Positions 51,879-62,736 of a DNA stretch of 64,000 nt are shown piece after piece. Within the stretch, counting starts at the first letter, position 1. Each line of letters begins with the position of its first letter. The translations under genes were made by a program, and so were the position numbers. The DNA is from Blastocystis hominis (taxonomy: Eukaryota > Sar > Bigyra > Opalinata > Blastocystidae), in NCBI RefSeq assembly GCF_000151665.1, contig NW_013171835.1:10001-74000 (forward strand), given 5' to 3'. The notes below the pieces were generated by a model. The model was not told the origin of the DNA. It did no database searches and saw nothing but the letters and a program-made list of their open reading frames with translations.

Positions 51879-53213
51879 ACAACTGAATAATTCCGTTCTG
51901 ACCCGAACAATCCCAATTCGCATCGCGTTCGCGCGCTTTCTCCTGCAATTCCTTCGAGACGCCCATCAAAACGTTACTTTTCAACGTGCGAAGCATCAGC
52001 AACGAGCACGGGAAATAGCTACACCTCGCATCCACGCCTCACTCCCCACTGCAGCACTCGCTTCAGCTCCACGTCGTACTCCCAATGCAAATCCCCCGCG
52101 AGTCTCCGATAGTTCGCGTCCCCCTTCGTGATCACAAGGTCCTGCTTCGCCAAAAATCCGCGCATCGACGAGGGCATTTCCCATCCAGGCAGCGCCGAGC
52201 ACAGGAAAACCGACGCCTTCACATCGAGTCGCCCGGATTGCATCGCGCCCTCAAGGCAATCCAGCATCCATCGCAACGCTACGCGTCACACTCCCGCGGA
52301 ACCCGCACAGGCGTCACGTGACCGACGCAACACGTCGAGTCCCGGCTGAATATCGTCGAGCGTCACATCGGAGACGAAGACGGGCGACGCTTTGACCACG
52401 TAATGCACGCTGCAATGAGGAAACGCGGAGAGCAGCAGCGTGATAAACAGAAAATCGCAGAGCATTTCGAGCCCTGAATTATCCGCAAACACCGAGATTT
52501 CCCGCACGTCGTGACTCTGAAGGAAGCTCCACGCCTCCTTCGAGTGGTCAATCAAAATCAAATTCGACGACGACGTGTGCAGTAGCGATTTCCCCTCCAC
52601 CACGCCGCTCGACATGCTCAAATCCGCCTTGTTTCCCCAGAGCAACGTCAGCAGCGCGGACGCAAACACGTCCTCCGAGATCGCGGGCTCGCTGCGAAGC
52701 CTCGCGAGGAGAGGAGCGAAAAACGGCTCGATTTGATCAGCGACAGCGGTCAAGGCTTTCGATTTTAGAGCGAAAAACGGATCTTTGGGAAGCGAAGCGT
52801 CCATGTGTTGAATGTGGTTCAGCAGCAAGAACTCGTAGTTCTCGGCCAGCCACCAGGAGATAGCGTGCCAATGCAAGTCATCATGGATGGCACGACGGAC
52901 TGGAATTCGAAAGAGTTCGGAGAGAAGCGAATCGCTGTTGGTGATATCAAGAATCGGCCCGTTATCCCGAATCGTGTGAGCAAGCGTGGTGTATGATTCT
53001 GCGATCGAGGGAGGCAAAGGCTGCGAATTCATTGTCTGGTAGATAATGTCCGGAATACGACGCTTCATCGTAATGCCTGGAAAAGTGTCCTATTCATGTT
53101 AAAAAAACAATATCACAATTCAGTACCGGACCATCGGATCCACGAAGGGGTTGAGGATACTCGTTACCGAAAAAAGGACGATGGGTAAGAGCAATCTTAC
53201 GAAATTCGTCCAT
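51879..53213 (-). CDS. ARMT1-like (DUF89) damage-control phosphatase
   Basis: Start at ATG 53213 (MDEFRKIALTHRPFFGNEYPQPLRG). A 36-nt intron (53090-53125) joins in frame to DTFPGITMKRRIPDII. The core has LWGNKADLSMSSG, DHSKEAWSFLQSH, REISVFADNSGLEMLCDFLF and VVKASPVFVSDVTLDD. Further exons give VITKGDANYRRLAGDLHWEYD and, across a 31-nt intron, YFPCSLLMLRTLKSNVLMG, ending near GIIQL. These are the metal-binding Asp/Asn and KGDxNYR motifs of the ARMT1/DUF89 family, which remove phosphate from damaged sugar phosphates. The end is set by a T (51879) that would give UAA after a weak motif variant (GTGTTGTT), so it is tentative. Confidence 0.8.
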
Positions 53214-53564
53214 GTGGAAAAGAAAGCAATCAGGGGTTTCTCTGAGAGTAAAAACACGATTTAAGGCCAAGGAAAGCGAAGACGGGATTTTTCCCAAAAC
53301 AATGACATTCTCAATGCGGCAATCCGAACTACCGAGTGCATAGGGAACCCTAATGCATAAAATCAACAAGAGAAAAATACTCCTCGATGCTGGAGAAACA
53401 CTCAAAGTGATTTTCTCTACAGTCACGAACAAACGGATCATCTATGTATCAAAATTCAAAACCCTTGTGAACATACACGAATCTCCTTCAAAGAGGACAA
53501 TGGTGTTATCCGAAGTTAAATAATCGATCAAAGCTACAGAAATATCGCTGTGATCGGATTCCAT
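53214..53564 (-). other. Possible leftward gene start, unresolved
   Basis: An ATG at 53564 opens MESDHSDISVALIDYLTSDNTIVLFEGDS. A GT..AG of ~35 nt follows, then frame-shifted open sequence (VIVLGKIPSSLSLALNRVFTL) running into the ARMT1-like start. It may be an N-terminal extension of that gene or a separate short protein. I could not settle the splicing. Confidence 0.3.
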
Positions 53565-53666
53565 CTGATAGGAATAACAAAGAGTGAAAGGATTTTCTTT
53601 TAGCTGTTGCTTTCGAATCAAAGGGCTTTGAATTCATAGCAAATTCATAATTCTCAATTCCAAGAG

Positions 53667-54154
53667 ATGAACGAGTCATCGAGAAGAGACAAAAGCAAGG
53701 CAGGTTCAACAAAATATAGAAAACGGTCTCGTTCACGCGACAGGCACCGGTATAGAAAAGAGAGATCACGTAGAAGACGCAGTCCATCGTATGATTCGGG
53801 TTCCGACTCCTATTCGTATTCCGATTATTCCAGCTATTCCTATTCTGACTCTCCTCCACGTCGAAGAAGTCCTTCTCCTCTTCGTCGTTTGTTTCTCTCT
53901 TTCCAGTGAGGTGTATAGGGATTAAAAGAGATATTCCTTCAGACGATGTGAAGGATAGTCGCCCGATCCGAGAACGTCTTCCTTTACCTGACTTGGGAAT
54001 GATGCGTCGCATGATGCAGAATATCCACAAATCGAACCAAAATGCAGAGATCCGTGACAAGACTGCTTCACAGAAAAAGTTGGAAGTGGGTAATGGAAGA
54101 TGGTTTGATAGCTAGGAACTGGAGCGAAAATTGGGCTATCCGCGCAAGAATTAG
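53667..54154 (+). CDS. SR-type arginine/serine-rich protein
   Basis: ATG 53667 begins an RS/RD-rich domain of ~75 residues (KRSRSRDRHRYRKERSRRRRS, then YS-repeats and PPRRRSPSP). A ~32-nt intron near 53887-53918 leads to DIPSDDVKDSRPIRERLPLPDLGMMRRMMQNIHKSNQNAEIRDKTASQKKLE. A 30-nt intron (54086-54115) then leads to ELERKLGYPRKN and TAG. RS domains recruit spliceosome parts in the nucleus. I do not recognise the exact family; the short C-terminal helix is its only other feature. Confidence 0.65.
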
Positions 54155-54275
54155 TAGATTGGCAAAACTCTTTTTTTATATGTTTCTTTTTGATTTGTTT
54201 TTTGCAAACGCCAAATTCCCGTTTTGAGTAGATTTCTTTTTGTGGTTACAAATCCGAACGAACCGTTGGAAAAGA

Positions 54276-55379
54276 ATGTCGTTTGACCAGTCTCTATCTA
54301 TTGCCGAAGAAGTAATCAGAGATGCGTGCCGTGTAGTAAAAGCTGTTGGAGAAAAGGAATTGGAGGCGCATTCTGATAACATTCTGGAGGATGACAAGTC
54401 AGTCGAATTGATAGTGACTTATACTGTTAAAGGGGAGCGAAAGGACACTCCTTGCATAATCCCTTTAAAGCACTCTCTTTTCCGTGTTGAAGATGGAAAC
54501 AATGCTATTCTGATTATCTCTAAAAACGACACGACAACAAAAACTGCACTTTCTGCAAATCCGGTTCCTGGCTTGGAAAAGGTGGTGGTTGTGGATAAGG
54601 TGCGAAAGACATTTGATCGCTATATGCAAAAGAGAGATCTTATCAAGGCGTATACTCGTTTTCTGTGTGATGCCTCCATTATCCCTTTAATGCCTTCTAT
54701 TTTGGGAAAGAAGTGCATGGTTTCCAAGAAGCACCCTACCCCCGTGAGCATTAATAGTAAATCTCCCGAGAAACTGCGTGAGAGCATCCAGAAAGCTTTG
54801 TCTTCCACAAGTATGTTTGTGAACTGGGGTGTGAACAGCGTTGTGAAGGTGGGAAAGCTGTCCTTCTCCGAGCAGGAGCTTTTGGAGAACATCCTGTGTG
54901 TGTTACCCGTCGTTTATCGGTACATTAACGCTGAGAATATTAATCGATTGGCGTTGAAGGTTTGATTGATTGGAAAGGTTGATTCGTAGATCCCGAACTC
55001 GCTCTGCATTCCGTTCTATGAGAAGCCTGCTTCGAAAATGGTCATTGTGAGTAATGAAGAAGAGGAAGAAGAGGATGAGGATGAGGATGGGGATGAGGAA
55101 GAAGAAAACGAGGTAGAGGAAGAAAAGAAAGAGAAGGAGGTAAAGAAGCCTGTGAAGAAAGAGAAGGAGGTAAAGAAGCCCGTGAAGAAAGAGAAGGAGG
55201 TAAAGAAGCCTGCTAAAGAAGAAAAGGAGGCAGTAAAGCCTGTGAAGAAAGAAAAGGCCAGTAAAGAACAAAATACAAAGAAGGCTGAAGAAGTCGAAGT
55301 AAAACCGAAGACCGTAAAGAAGGAAAAGATCGCAAAGAAGGAGAAAACCGTAAAGAAGGAAAAGAAATCGACGAAGTGT
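54276..55379 (+). CDS. Ribosomal L1-domain protein (Utp30/RSL1D1-like)
   Basis: ATG 54276. The L1-like domain spans residues ~10-240 (DDKSVELIVTYTVKGERKDTPCIIPLKHSLF; VVDKVRKTFDRYMQKRDLIKAYTRFLCDASIIPLMPSILGKKCMV; FVNWGVNSVVKVGKLSFSEQELLENILCVLPVVYRYI). A 30-nt intron (GTTTGATTGA...CGTAG, near 54961-54990) joins to IPNSLCIPFYEKP. The tail is an acidic run followed by ~10 EKEVKKPVKK-type repeats, fitting a nucleolar ribosome-assembly factor. The frame ends AAG-T55377, which with poly(A) gives UAA; otherwise it runs on to CSVCFTLYC. Confidence 0.78.
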
Positions 55380-55389
55380 TCTGTTTGTT
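55377..55389 (+). terminator. Polyadenylation motif creating the L1-protein stop
   Basis: T (55377, codon position 1) + GTTC + TGTTTGTT (55382-55389). Confidence 0.85.
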
Positions 55390-55404
55390 TCACTCTGTAT
55401 TGCT

Positions 55405-55417
55405 AACAAACAAGCCA
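55405..55417 (-). terminator. Polyadenylation motif creating the stop of the membrane-protein gene
   Basis: On the minus strand GAT, then T (55417) + GGCT + TGTTTGTT (55412-55405). It lies 40 bp from the opposing gene's end, giving a back-to-back terminator pair. Confidence 0.85.
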
Positions 55418-57560
55418 ATCTACATCGCATATTGAGTTAGAACCAACCACGATCTCTTCAATATTGATTTCATCAACCCCATCATCATCATCGTTATTAT
55501 TATTATTATGCCCATTGTTTTCTTGAGGATCATGAATCATTTCCTGTGGATGCCCTTCAATATCATCAATACAATCATCATCATCCACGATCTCTTCAAT
55601 ATTTATCTCATCACCCCCATCATCATCATCATTATTATTCTGCCCATTATATTCTTGAGGATCATGAATCATTTCCTGTGGATGCCCTTCAATAGCATCA
55701 TCATCATCAAAAAAAGAAAAATCATCATCATAGACCACCTGGATATTCGGTCTATCAGGAACAGCGTCATCATCAGTAACAGCGTCATCATCAGGAACAG
55801 CGTCATCATCAGAAATTAAAAAATAAAAATCATCATCAGCAATATAATCATCATCATAGGCCACTTGGTAATTCGGTCTATCAGCAGCATTAGCATTAGC
55901 AACAGCGTCATCATCAGGAACAGCGTCATCATTAGCAACAGCGTCATCATCATAGATCTCTTCGATAATCGGTCCATCACCCTGCTGCCTTCCTTGCTGG
56001 TTTTGATTCATCGATTCCAGAATGAGCTGTTGAAGCAGCATTTCCTGCAGGCCCATTCCCAGCTCTACAAAAAACCGAGCATCCACTCCAGGTTCGCGCG
56101 GAGGCACTTCATTGTTTCTTCGATGTTCCACGTGTTCATCACGATCGTCCCCATTATTGTCTTGATCTTCATTCTCATTCTCATTCTCTTCGGAACCCTC
56201 CTCTTCATATGACTCTTCGCTTTCGCTTTCATTTTCATTTTCATTTTCATTTTCTTCATGATCACGATCTTCCCTCGGCGAACTCTCCGTACTCGACTCG
56301 CTTTCCTCATCGTTCTCTTCATCCAGCCCTTCGCGATGCCGCACCGCCGCTTCGAACGCCTGCCTGATCATAAACTCGCCCGCATTCGAATAATCCATAT
56401 CCATACCCCCGCTCAATCCCTGTATTCGCTCGTATAAATACACCATCTCTCGCTCCGACACCTTCCCCAGACGCAGCATCACATAATGCCGCAGCTGCTT
56501 CATCTGCACCAGCTTTGCGAAGAGGCCTGTTACAAGAAAACCCACATACGCGACATTAAACGTGAACACCAGCTACATCGCACAGTTCCACGATTTCTAC
56601 CAGCAGAGCCGCGTAGATCCAGTAGTTAATATACCACAAATGCGGCGCCAGCGCGTAGATCCCCGTGTACAGCGACAGTAGGCTGATGTACCCCGCGGTT
56701 ATTCCCCAGATCCAGTTTCTCTACCCGTCAGCGCGGCCATCCAACCCAACGGTCCCGGAATCCACGCCCATATCGAACCAAGGCAGCGTCGAAGCCGCCA
56801 AAACCCCTACTCTCAATTCCCGCGGGGATTGCTACCTAGAATCGCGATCTGTAAGTAGTACTGTAAAACGTTGGGGCTTTCGAAGTAGAAAAAGGAGCTG
56901 ACCAGATACTGCACCATAAAAAGCGCGAAGGTCAGGAGTGGACAGTGCACGTCGTCCATCACCTTGATTTGCATGTTGTACCGCCTGACGCGGGTTCGAT
57001 TCCCCTTCGCTCGCTTTTTTTCCCGTTTCAGTTGGTAGAAAACGTAACCGAAAAACAAGTAACTCAGCACCACGCACGCGCTCATCAGTACGCTCGCGTC
57101 GGCCGGCAAAATCCAGCCATCGAAGGAGAAATACCAGAGCATGCAGCTCGTGGCGTACATGATAAACGCGAACCAAACCGGACGAATCAGCTGCGGACAC
57201 CGCTCAAAGTAGAAGGGGAGGAACAGAAAGCGACGGAGATGGTGGAAGAACATCTCTCTGAGTGAAGTGGAAGCGGGAAAACGACCGGCTGGGAGTGTAG
57301 TCGAACGAAACCCAGGTGACGAGGAGCAGAGCGATAAACAAGAAAACGAGATGCAGGACCAACAGATAGGGATGAAAAGAAGCGTTCTAGCGGTCAACCG
57401 CTGCAAAGAACAAAGCCACTTTTTGAATGATAGTCATGAGCACTAAATGACTGCAGAAACTTAGCAGACTGAGTACAAGTAGAAACCAGATCAGACCGTA
57501 AAGAACCGGAGTCCAAAACTGGCAGCGCTTCTACACATTATAGAAATCACACGGTGAGTA
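55415..57560 (-). CDS. Multi-pass membrane protein with long acidic tail
   Basis: The 5' exons (57560-56820) encode several hydrophobic segments (VLYGLIWFLLVLSLLSFC; LLVLHLVFLFIALLLVTWVSFDY; WFAFIMYATSCMLWYFSF; VLMSACVVLSYLFFGYVFY; LLTFALFMVQYLVSSFFYF), then a further membrane exon. The last exon (56569-55417) has HYVMLRLGKVSEREMVYLYERIQGLSGGMDM, E/S/N-rich repeats (ENENEDQDNNGDD) and D-rich blocks where AVPDDDAVAND-type and DDIEGHPQEMIHDPQE-type units repeat. It resembles ER-membrane proteins of the membralin/RNF-accessory sort only in outline, and I do not assign a family. Exon joins are not all fixed. The stop is made at T55417. Confidence 0.6.
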
Positions 57561-58105
57561 ACGAATATTGGCAAAGATTCTTCATAGCAATTACGGAGTT
57601 TTATCGCTTCCTCTCTCTGGCGTATGAAAGAGGAGAATCTAGGTGAAAGGGATCGATGATTACAAACTCCTCCGAAAATACTTTGCTTGGCGTTCCCGTA
57701 ATCTTTGATTCAAAGTTACCTTAGACTAAATAAACAGAAAAACCACGAACAAGGATAAAGCATCGTAGATGATATCTGTTTCCAGTCTGCAGACTGCTGA
57801 ACGGCATTATATATTTGCTTATTACATATTGAGAGGTTGAGCAAATCAGGTAACTAAAATGGACTCCATTTCCTGTTCATACATCCAGAAACGACGACAA
57901 GCAGTGAACTAATTGATGACTTCTAAAGAAATCCTCATTTAGCAATTTCGGCGACGATTCGTTAATTTTCCTTAACTCTACCGCTTCTTCACACAAATGA
58001 GAATTACATGCATCCTCTTGATTCATTATTGAATCAAAGTCTAAACCGAAAATAAGCGATATTTCTATTGCATAAATATATTCGTTGTGTTCTATTTGTT
58101 GTACT

Positions 58106-58894
58106 ATGGAAACTGTAGGCAATAGACTGCTCTCCGAATCATAGCAGCAAACCAACGATACAAATGAACCGGACAAAGAACAATCGAAACCATTTTCTTG
58201 TTGTATCTGTCTTGATACTCCTTCAGACCCCGTGGTAACGCCATGCGGTCATTTGTTTTGGTAAATGCTTTTTCGAAGTCTCATTTCTAGCTGGAGTTGT
58301 TTGGTTAACGTACAAATCCTTCTATTCGCTTATTCGATAGTGGTTAGACCTTGCTCACGACGATTGTCCTGTTTGTAAAGGACATGTAACGCGAGACAAT
58401 GTAACTCCGATCTATGGAGCGAACGATACCAACAAGGAGTTGCACGGCGAAAAGAATATTCCCAAACGACCATCTGCACACTACGAAGAAAGTGATCACA
58501 CTGTACCTATCCATCCCATTGTTGTACTTATCATTAGCGAGCAAATAGAGAGAACAACAATTTTTTCAACATGGCGCAAGGCATGCTCTTCCCTGGCATG
58601 ATGAACTTTCGCTTTGGAAACAATTTTATGATGTTCGGGTATGGAATGCCTCTGTTTTCGATCATCAACATCGTTTTATATCTTTTTAACGTGGCGAGAA
58701 ACTGGTATCAAAACCATCGTCAGGAGGATAGTAATACAAACGCGAATGGAAACGCAGACGCAAGTGAATCTGCGGAAAGCGCGCATTCACGAGAGGAAAC
58801 GGATGCGGCCATCCGACCTGTGACTGATTCCATTGACATGATCATTATCGTGGTTATTACCGTGGTTCTTTTGCTTTATTCTATTTTCTCGTTC
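58106..58894 (+). CDS. RNF185/RMA1-like membrane RING E3 ubiquitin ligase
   Basis: Exon 1 is only nine bases (ATGGAAACT, 58106-58114). A 30-nt intron (58115-58144) leads to QQTNDTNEPDKEQSKPFSCCICLDTPSDPVVTPCGHLFC, a 30-nt intron (58261-58290) to a 13-nt exon, a 37-nt intron (58304-58340) to WLDLAHDDCPVCKGHV, and a 32-nt intron (58521-58552) to NNNFFNMAQGMLF. The order C3HC4 RING, Gly/Met/Phe-rich segment, C-terminal membrane helix (IIIVVITVVLLLYSIF) matches RNF185/RNF5, ER-associated degradation ligases. The C-terminus ends right after the helix if T58892 plus poly(A) is the stop, as in its homologues. Confidence 0.88.
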
Positions 58895-58904
58895 CTTGTT
58901 TGTC
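58892..58904 (+). terminator. Variant polyadenylation motif creating the RING-gene stop
   Basis: T (58892, codon position 1) + TCCT + TGTTTGTC (58897-58904), one mismatch in the last base. Confidence 0.7.
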
Positions 58905-59272
58905 CTAAAATCGATAAGAAAACTAGATTTTATATATAAAAAATAACGAACTGTGAGCTTTTTACTTTTGAGGGTTGACAAGAAATATGCTTTTTAGGCA
59001 TAGTTCTGATTGAAAAAATCGTTGATTCAACAGAACACACTCCACAGTGGACACGACAGGAAGCAATAATCTACCTTCGGTGACACGATCACGGAAATAT
59101 GGTTTCGTGAAGTATTCCCTATTCTGCGTGCATACGAATGGTCGAACACGAAAATCATATTCGTTTTTATTATGATTATGATTTTTTGGACGCCACTTGA
59201 GGGATTCCAGAAATCCTTCCTTTTTTTGAGGACATTCTTTCATATATCTCTTTGTGCAGTCCGTACTTTTTT

Positions 59273-62200
59273 ATGGCAGAGCACAATATTCATCATTTTA
59301 CGCAAGCTGTCATACCGCTTTTTCAAAACTGCGAGTTTTGTGGAGAGAAGATCATTTGTATCTAGTTTATTTGTAATTTTCACCTTACTAGCGATTTTCA
59401 ATTCAGCGTACCAATGTACTCAATGTCTAAAATTCTGTCATAAGCAATGTTGTAAACTAGCTGACTCTTTATTCCCCTGTACTGGAATACCTGATTCGAG
59501 TGTGAATCAGGAGGTAATTTTCACGGCTTTTCCCGTAAATCATACCTTGGGGGAAAGTACCTATGCCTTTTTCGAGAACTTCATGAAGCCTTCCTTTCTT
59601 AAAAGAGAAAGCGCGGATAACGCGGATCCCTCAACATCCCATCCTGGGTCGGACGGATCCAATGGAGCTCTTCCATCGATTGATTCTACGCAACATCTCC
59701 ACAGTTTTCGCGTTCGCCCTTCGCAGCCAGAGTTGGATGACGATGATGATGATTATGACGACATCACCTCCTTCGAATCCAGCTCGCTAAACCTCTCTCA
59801 GGGAAGCGATTTCCTGCATTCGCTCCGCCGCAGCACGTTCCTCGAAGGTTCTCCCGCTTTCGACCAGGACTATTCGGCACTCGGCCAGGACGACAGCATT
59901 CTTTCCTATCCCGGTTTTTTCACGGTTATCGTGCAGCAGGCGATCAATCTCGCGCTCCCTGCCGTAGCTTATCGCACGCCCTCTCTCCCCTAGAGCAAAT
60001 CGAAAGCGAACGTGTACAGCAAACTCAGCCTTCTGCCCTGGGGAGAAGAGATCTTCCACACCGATCTCACCAGCGCCAACGACGGCTTTCCCGACTGGGA
60101 CGGGCACAACAACATGTTCTCGCTCCAGTACCCCGGAGCCCTCCCCAAAGTCAACCCGATTCTGCGCGTGTCTGTGAAAACGGAAGGCCAGCTCTTCCGG
60201 AAGAAGCAGCATCTCGGCGTGGCGCAGATCTCGCTTCGACGCCTCGCCATCGAGCCCAACAAGTACAACGACGATTGGTACACGCTGTATCGCGACGGAA
60301 TCAAAACCGACGCGAAGATCCGCGTGTCGTTCATGTTCTGCCCGATGGTTCTCTCCAAGGATCTGCGAGGTAATCGCTTTCCCGCGCGTGCATCGTAGGC
60401 AGCAACCCGCAGAAAACGCACTACTTCGAGAAGCAAACGCTGGACACCGCGTCGTTCTCGACGGACTGCCCGGTCTGCAAGAAGTCGCTGCTCTCGGGCA
60501 TCGTCGACGCGATCTACAGATGCAAAGTCTGCGGCATGGCGGTGCATGGCAACTGCAGAGAGCGCGCCAAGTTCATTTTCCGCTGCATTCCGCCGGAGCA
60601 GCGATCGCAGAACGTGGGCGGCGAAGATCTCAGCGAGAAAGTCCTGCGGTCGATCAAGAAAGACCGCCTGCTGGTGTACGATCAAGCGATCGGGCGACTG
60701 TGCGCATGGACGAAGGGAGTCACGCGTAGAGTGATTCAGTTGAACCAGATCACGCTGTTCAACCTCAAAAACAAGCACAAATCGCTGTATCTGGTTCTCT
60801 CTTGCGACGTTTCTCTTCGTTTTCTCCCTCATTGGTTAGCAAACCGCCTGCTCCTCCGTCACCATCCCGTTCAATAACATTATCGATATCACCAGCGACG
60901 AGTTCCGGTTCTCCTGGTTCGTCTTCGACCCCGCCGCCGTTCTCAAAATCATCGTGAAGGATCGCTTGTCGCTCCAAACCATCGGCGTGATGAAGCTCTC
61001 CATCGCCGAGATCGACGTTTCCCCTTTCCATTCTCTCCATTGCAGTTCTACCAGAGCGGCATCCAGTTCGAGAAAACGTCCACCTATTCGCCCATGTCTC
61101 TCTACGACATCTCGCAAGACACGCCCATCCGAACCTTCGATTTGGTCCACAAAACCCCGACCAGTCTCACAACCGTCGGCTCGATTTCGCTCGCTTTTCG
61201 CTATTTCAACTACCCCGTCAATCTCTTCTCCTCACAGCTCCCTCCCATGCCTCCTCTCCCCGATTTAACGCCCAACGCTGTCTCTGGCTTGTGGGTTCGC
61301 TTCTGGCAAATCACCAAAATCATGCTCGATCTCGCCGACTACGCCAAATTCGCCATTTCGTGGGAGTTCCCTCCGCTTTCGCTCGCGATTGCTGCTGGCT
61401 ATTTCGGCGTGGTCGGCTTCGCGCCGCTGGAATACGTCCACCTCTACGCGATGCTTGGAATCGTGGGCTTGTTCGTCGGCACGTTCGTTCTTCGAAAGAG
61501 ACACTTGCTGGCGAGAACGATCCAAACGACGGAGGAAGTGATTCACACGGAGAACGATGTAGTGGATGAAGGAGAGGCTCGATTGTAGTTTCTGTCGAGC
61601 AGTCTCATCAATATCGTGAACACGCCCGTGAATCAAATGAAAAACTCGCTCTCGGCGGCCACGCTGATGATGTTCGTTGCCAATTTGGGATTCACGGTCA
61701 TCGAGAAAACGTATCATTTGCTCGTCTGGACGAATCCTGAAAAAACGCGTTTTCTTCTCATCATTTGTATTCTCATAACCGTGTTTTTCATGATCATCCC
61801 GATTCGAATTGTTCTCATTGCGATCGGCCTCGCCGTGTTGCTTCCCGTTTCCGTTGAAATCGGTTCTCATCTCTAGAAGAAAATCAAAATCATGCCGATT
61901 CTCTACATGTTCATGAATTACCTCAACAGTTTCCCTGACGATGATCAAGTTTACGAGGTTCGCTTCGTCTTTTCGTTTCATTGTAGCTACTTCGACCCAC
62001 TCCCAAATATGTTTTAACTCCCGATGGAGAACAGCATCAACTCAACCGTGGATATTGCCGAGCATTCTTCGATGTTCTTATTGTGGAAAGCGGAAACTTG
62101 TGGCATGTTGTTTTGTTTCAGTGCTTTTGATGGGTAGAAAGAATATATCGCTGTTGGATTCGATGGATTGGTGCGACGATGGAATTCAGGAAACGATGTG

Positions 62201-62425
62201 GATCAACGAAAAGGATTGATTCTATTTAAGAAAGAATGGGTTCAAGAAATAATAACCGAGATGTCAATCCGTGATTTCGCGAAGTATGGATTTAAAGAAG
62301 AGAGTGAATGGACGCCCGGTGTGGACAACAGTCTTACAATCAAATTATCAGGGAAGAACCCTGTTGTGATTTCTTTCCGAGATACAGATGATCGCGATAC
62401 TTTTAAGTCAATGATTTCTATGTAG
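59273..62425 (+). CDS. C1/C2-domain transmembrane protein (MCTP-like)
   Basis: ATG 59273 opens a C1 zinc domain (HHFTQAVIPLFQNCEFCGEKI, 34-nt intron 59358-59391, SIFNSAYQCTQCLKFCHKQCCKLADSLFPC). It is followed by a C2 domain (VIVQQAINLALPA ... HNNMFSLQYPGALPKVNPILRVSVKTEG), a second C1 domain (HYFEKQTLDTASFSTDCPVCKKSLL ... YRCKVCGMAVHGNC), a second C2-like domain, then two hydrophobic hairpins (SLAIAAGYFGVVGFAPLEYVHLYAMLGIVGLFVGTFVL; LLIICILITVFFMIIPIRIVLIAIGLAVLL). A C-terminal PH/GRAM-like piece follows (VVISFRDTDDRDTFKSM). C1 domains bind diacylglycerol and C2 domains bind lipids with calcium, so a membrane-contact role is likely. ATG-T62423 plus AGTT plus TGTTTGTT ends it, with TAG also in the genome. 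Confidence 0.72.
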
Positions 62426-62435
62426 TTTGTTTGTT
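62423..62435 (+). terminator. Host polyadenylation motif of the C1/C2 gene
   Basis: T (62423, codon position 1) + AGTT + TGTTTGTT (62428-62435). The genomic stop TAG starts at the same T. Confidence 0.8.
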
Positions 62436-62736
62436 AAAGAACGTGGCGAGGGAATATTACTGAAATTGAATGTGAGTGATGATTATAGAAGAAATGGTGA
62501 GGATAGGAGCATGGTTCTAAGGAAATGTAGAGGCGAATCATCAAATATTGTTTTGTTTTCTGATATATATAAATAGAAAAATTGAGTAATGATATTTCTG
62601 TTGATAGAAATAAAATTAGTATTTGTAAGCCAGTAATATATCAAAATTGAATTAAGGTTAGATTTGTTATACAAATTAGTTTAAATCTCGTTATTCCTTT
62701 TGTCCTCATTTACATTATTGTAAAATACAAACAGAA
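62436..62736. other. AT-rich spacer
   Basis: Convergent intergenic gap, AT-rich, without a recognisable feature. Confidence 0.5.

Noticed and set aside
53506..54060. 184-codon minus ORF opposite the SR-type gene
   Set aside because: The plus strand has an RS domain, a 30-nt intron and a good end; the minus frame shows no domain.
57877..58176. 99-codon minus ORF
   Set aside because: Overlaps the first exons of the RING gene, whose introns and domain fit exactly.
59273..62425. Phosphatidylserine decarboxylase with C2 domain
   Set aside because: First idea from the C2 context; no PSD LGST-type processing site or catalytic segment is present, and two C1 domains plus membrane hairpins fit an MCTP-like protein better.
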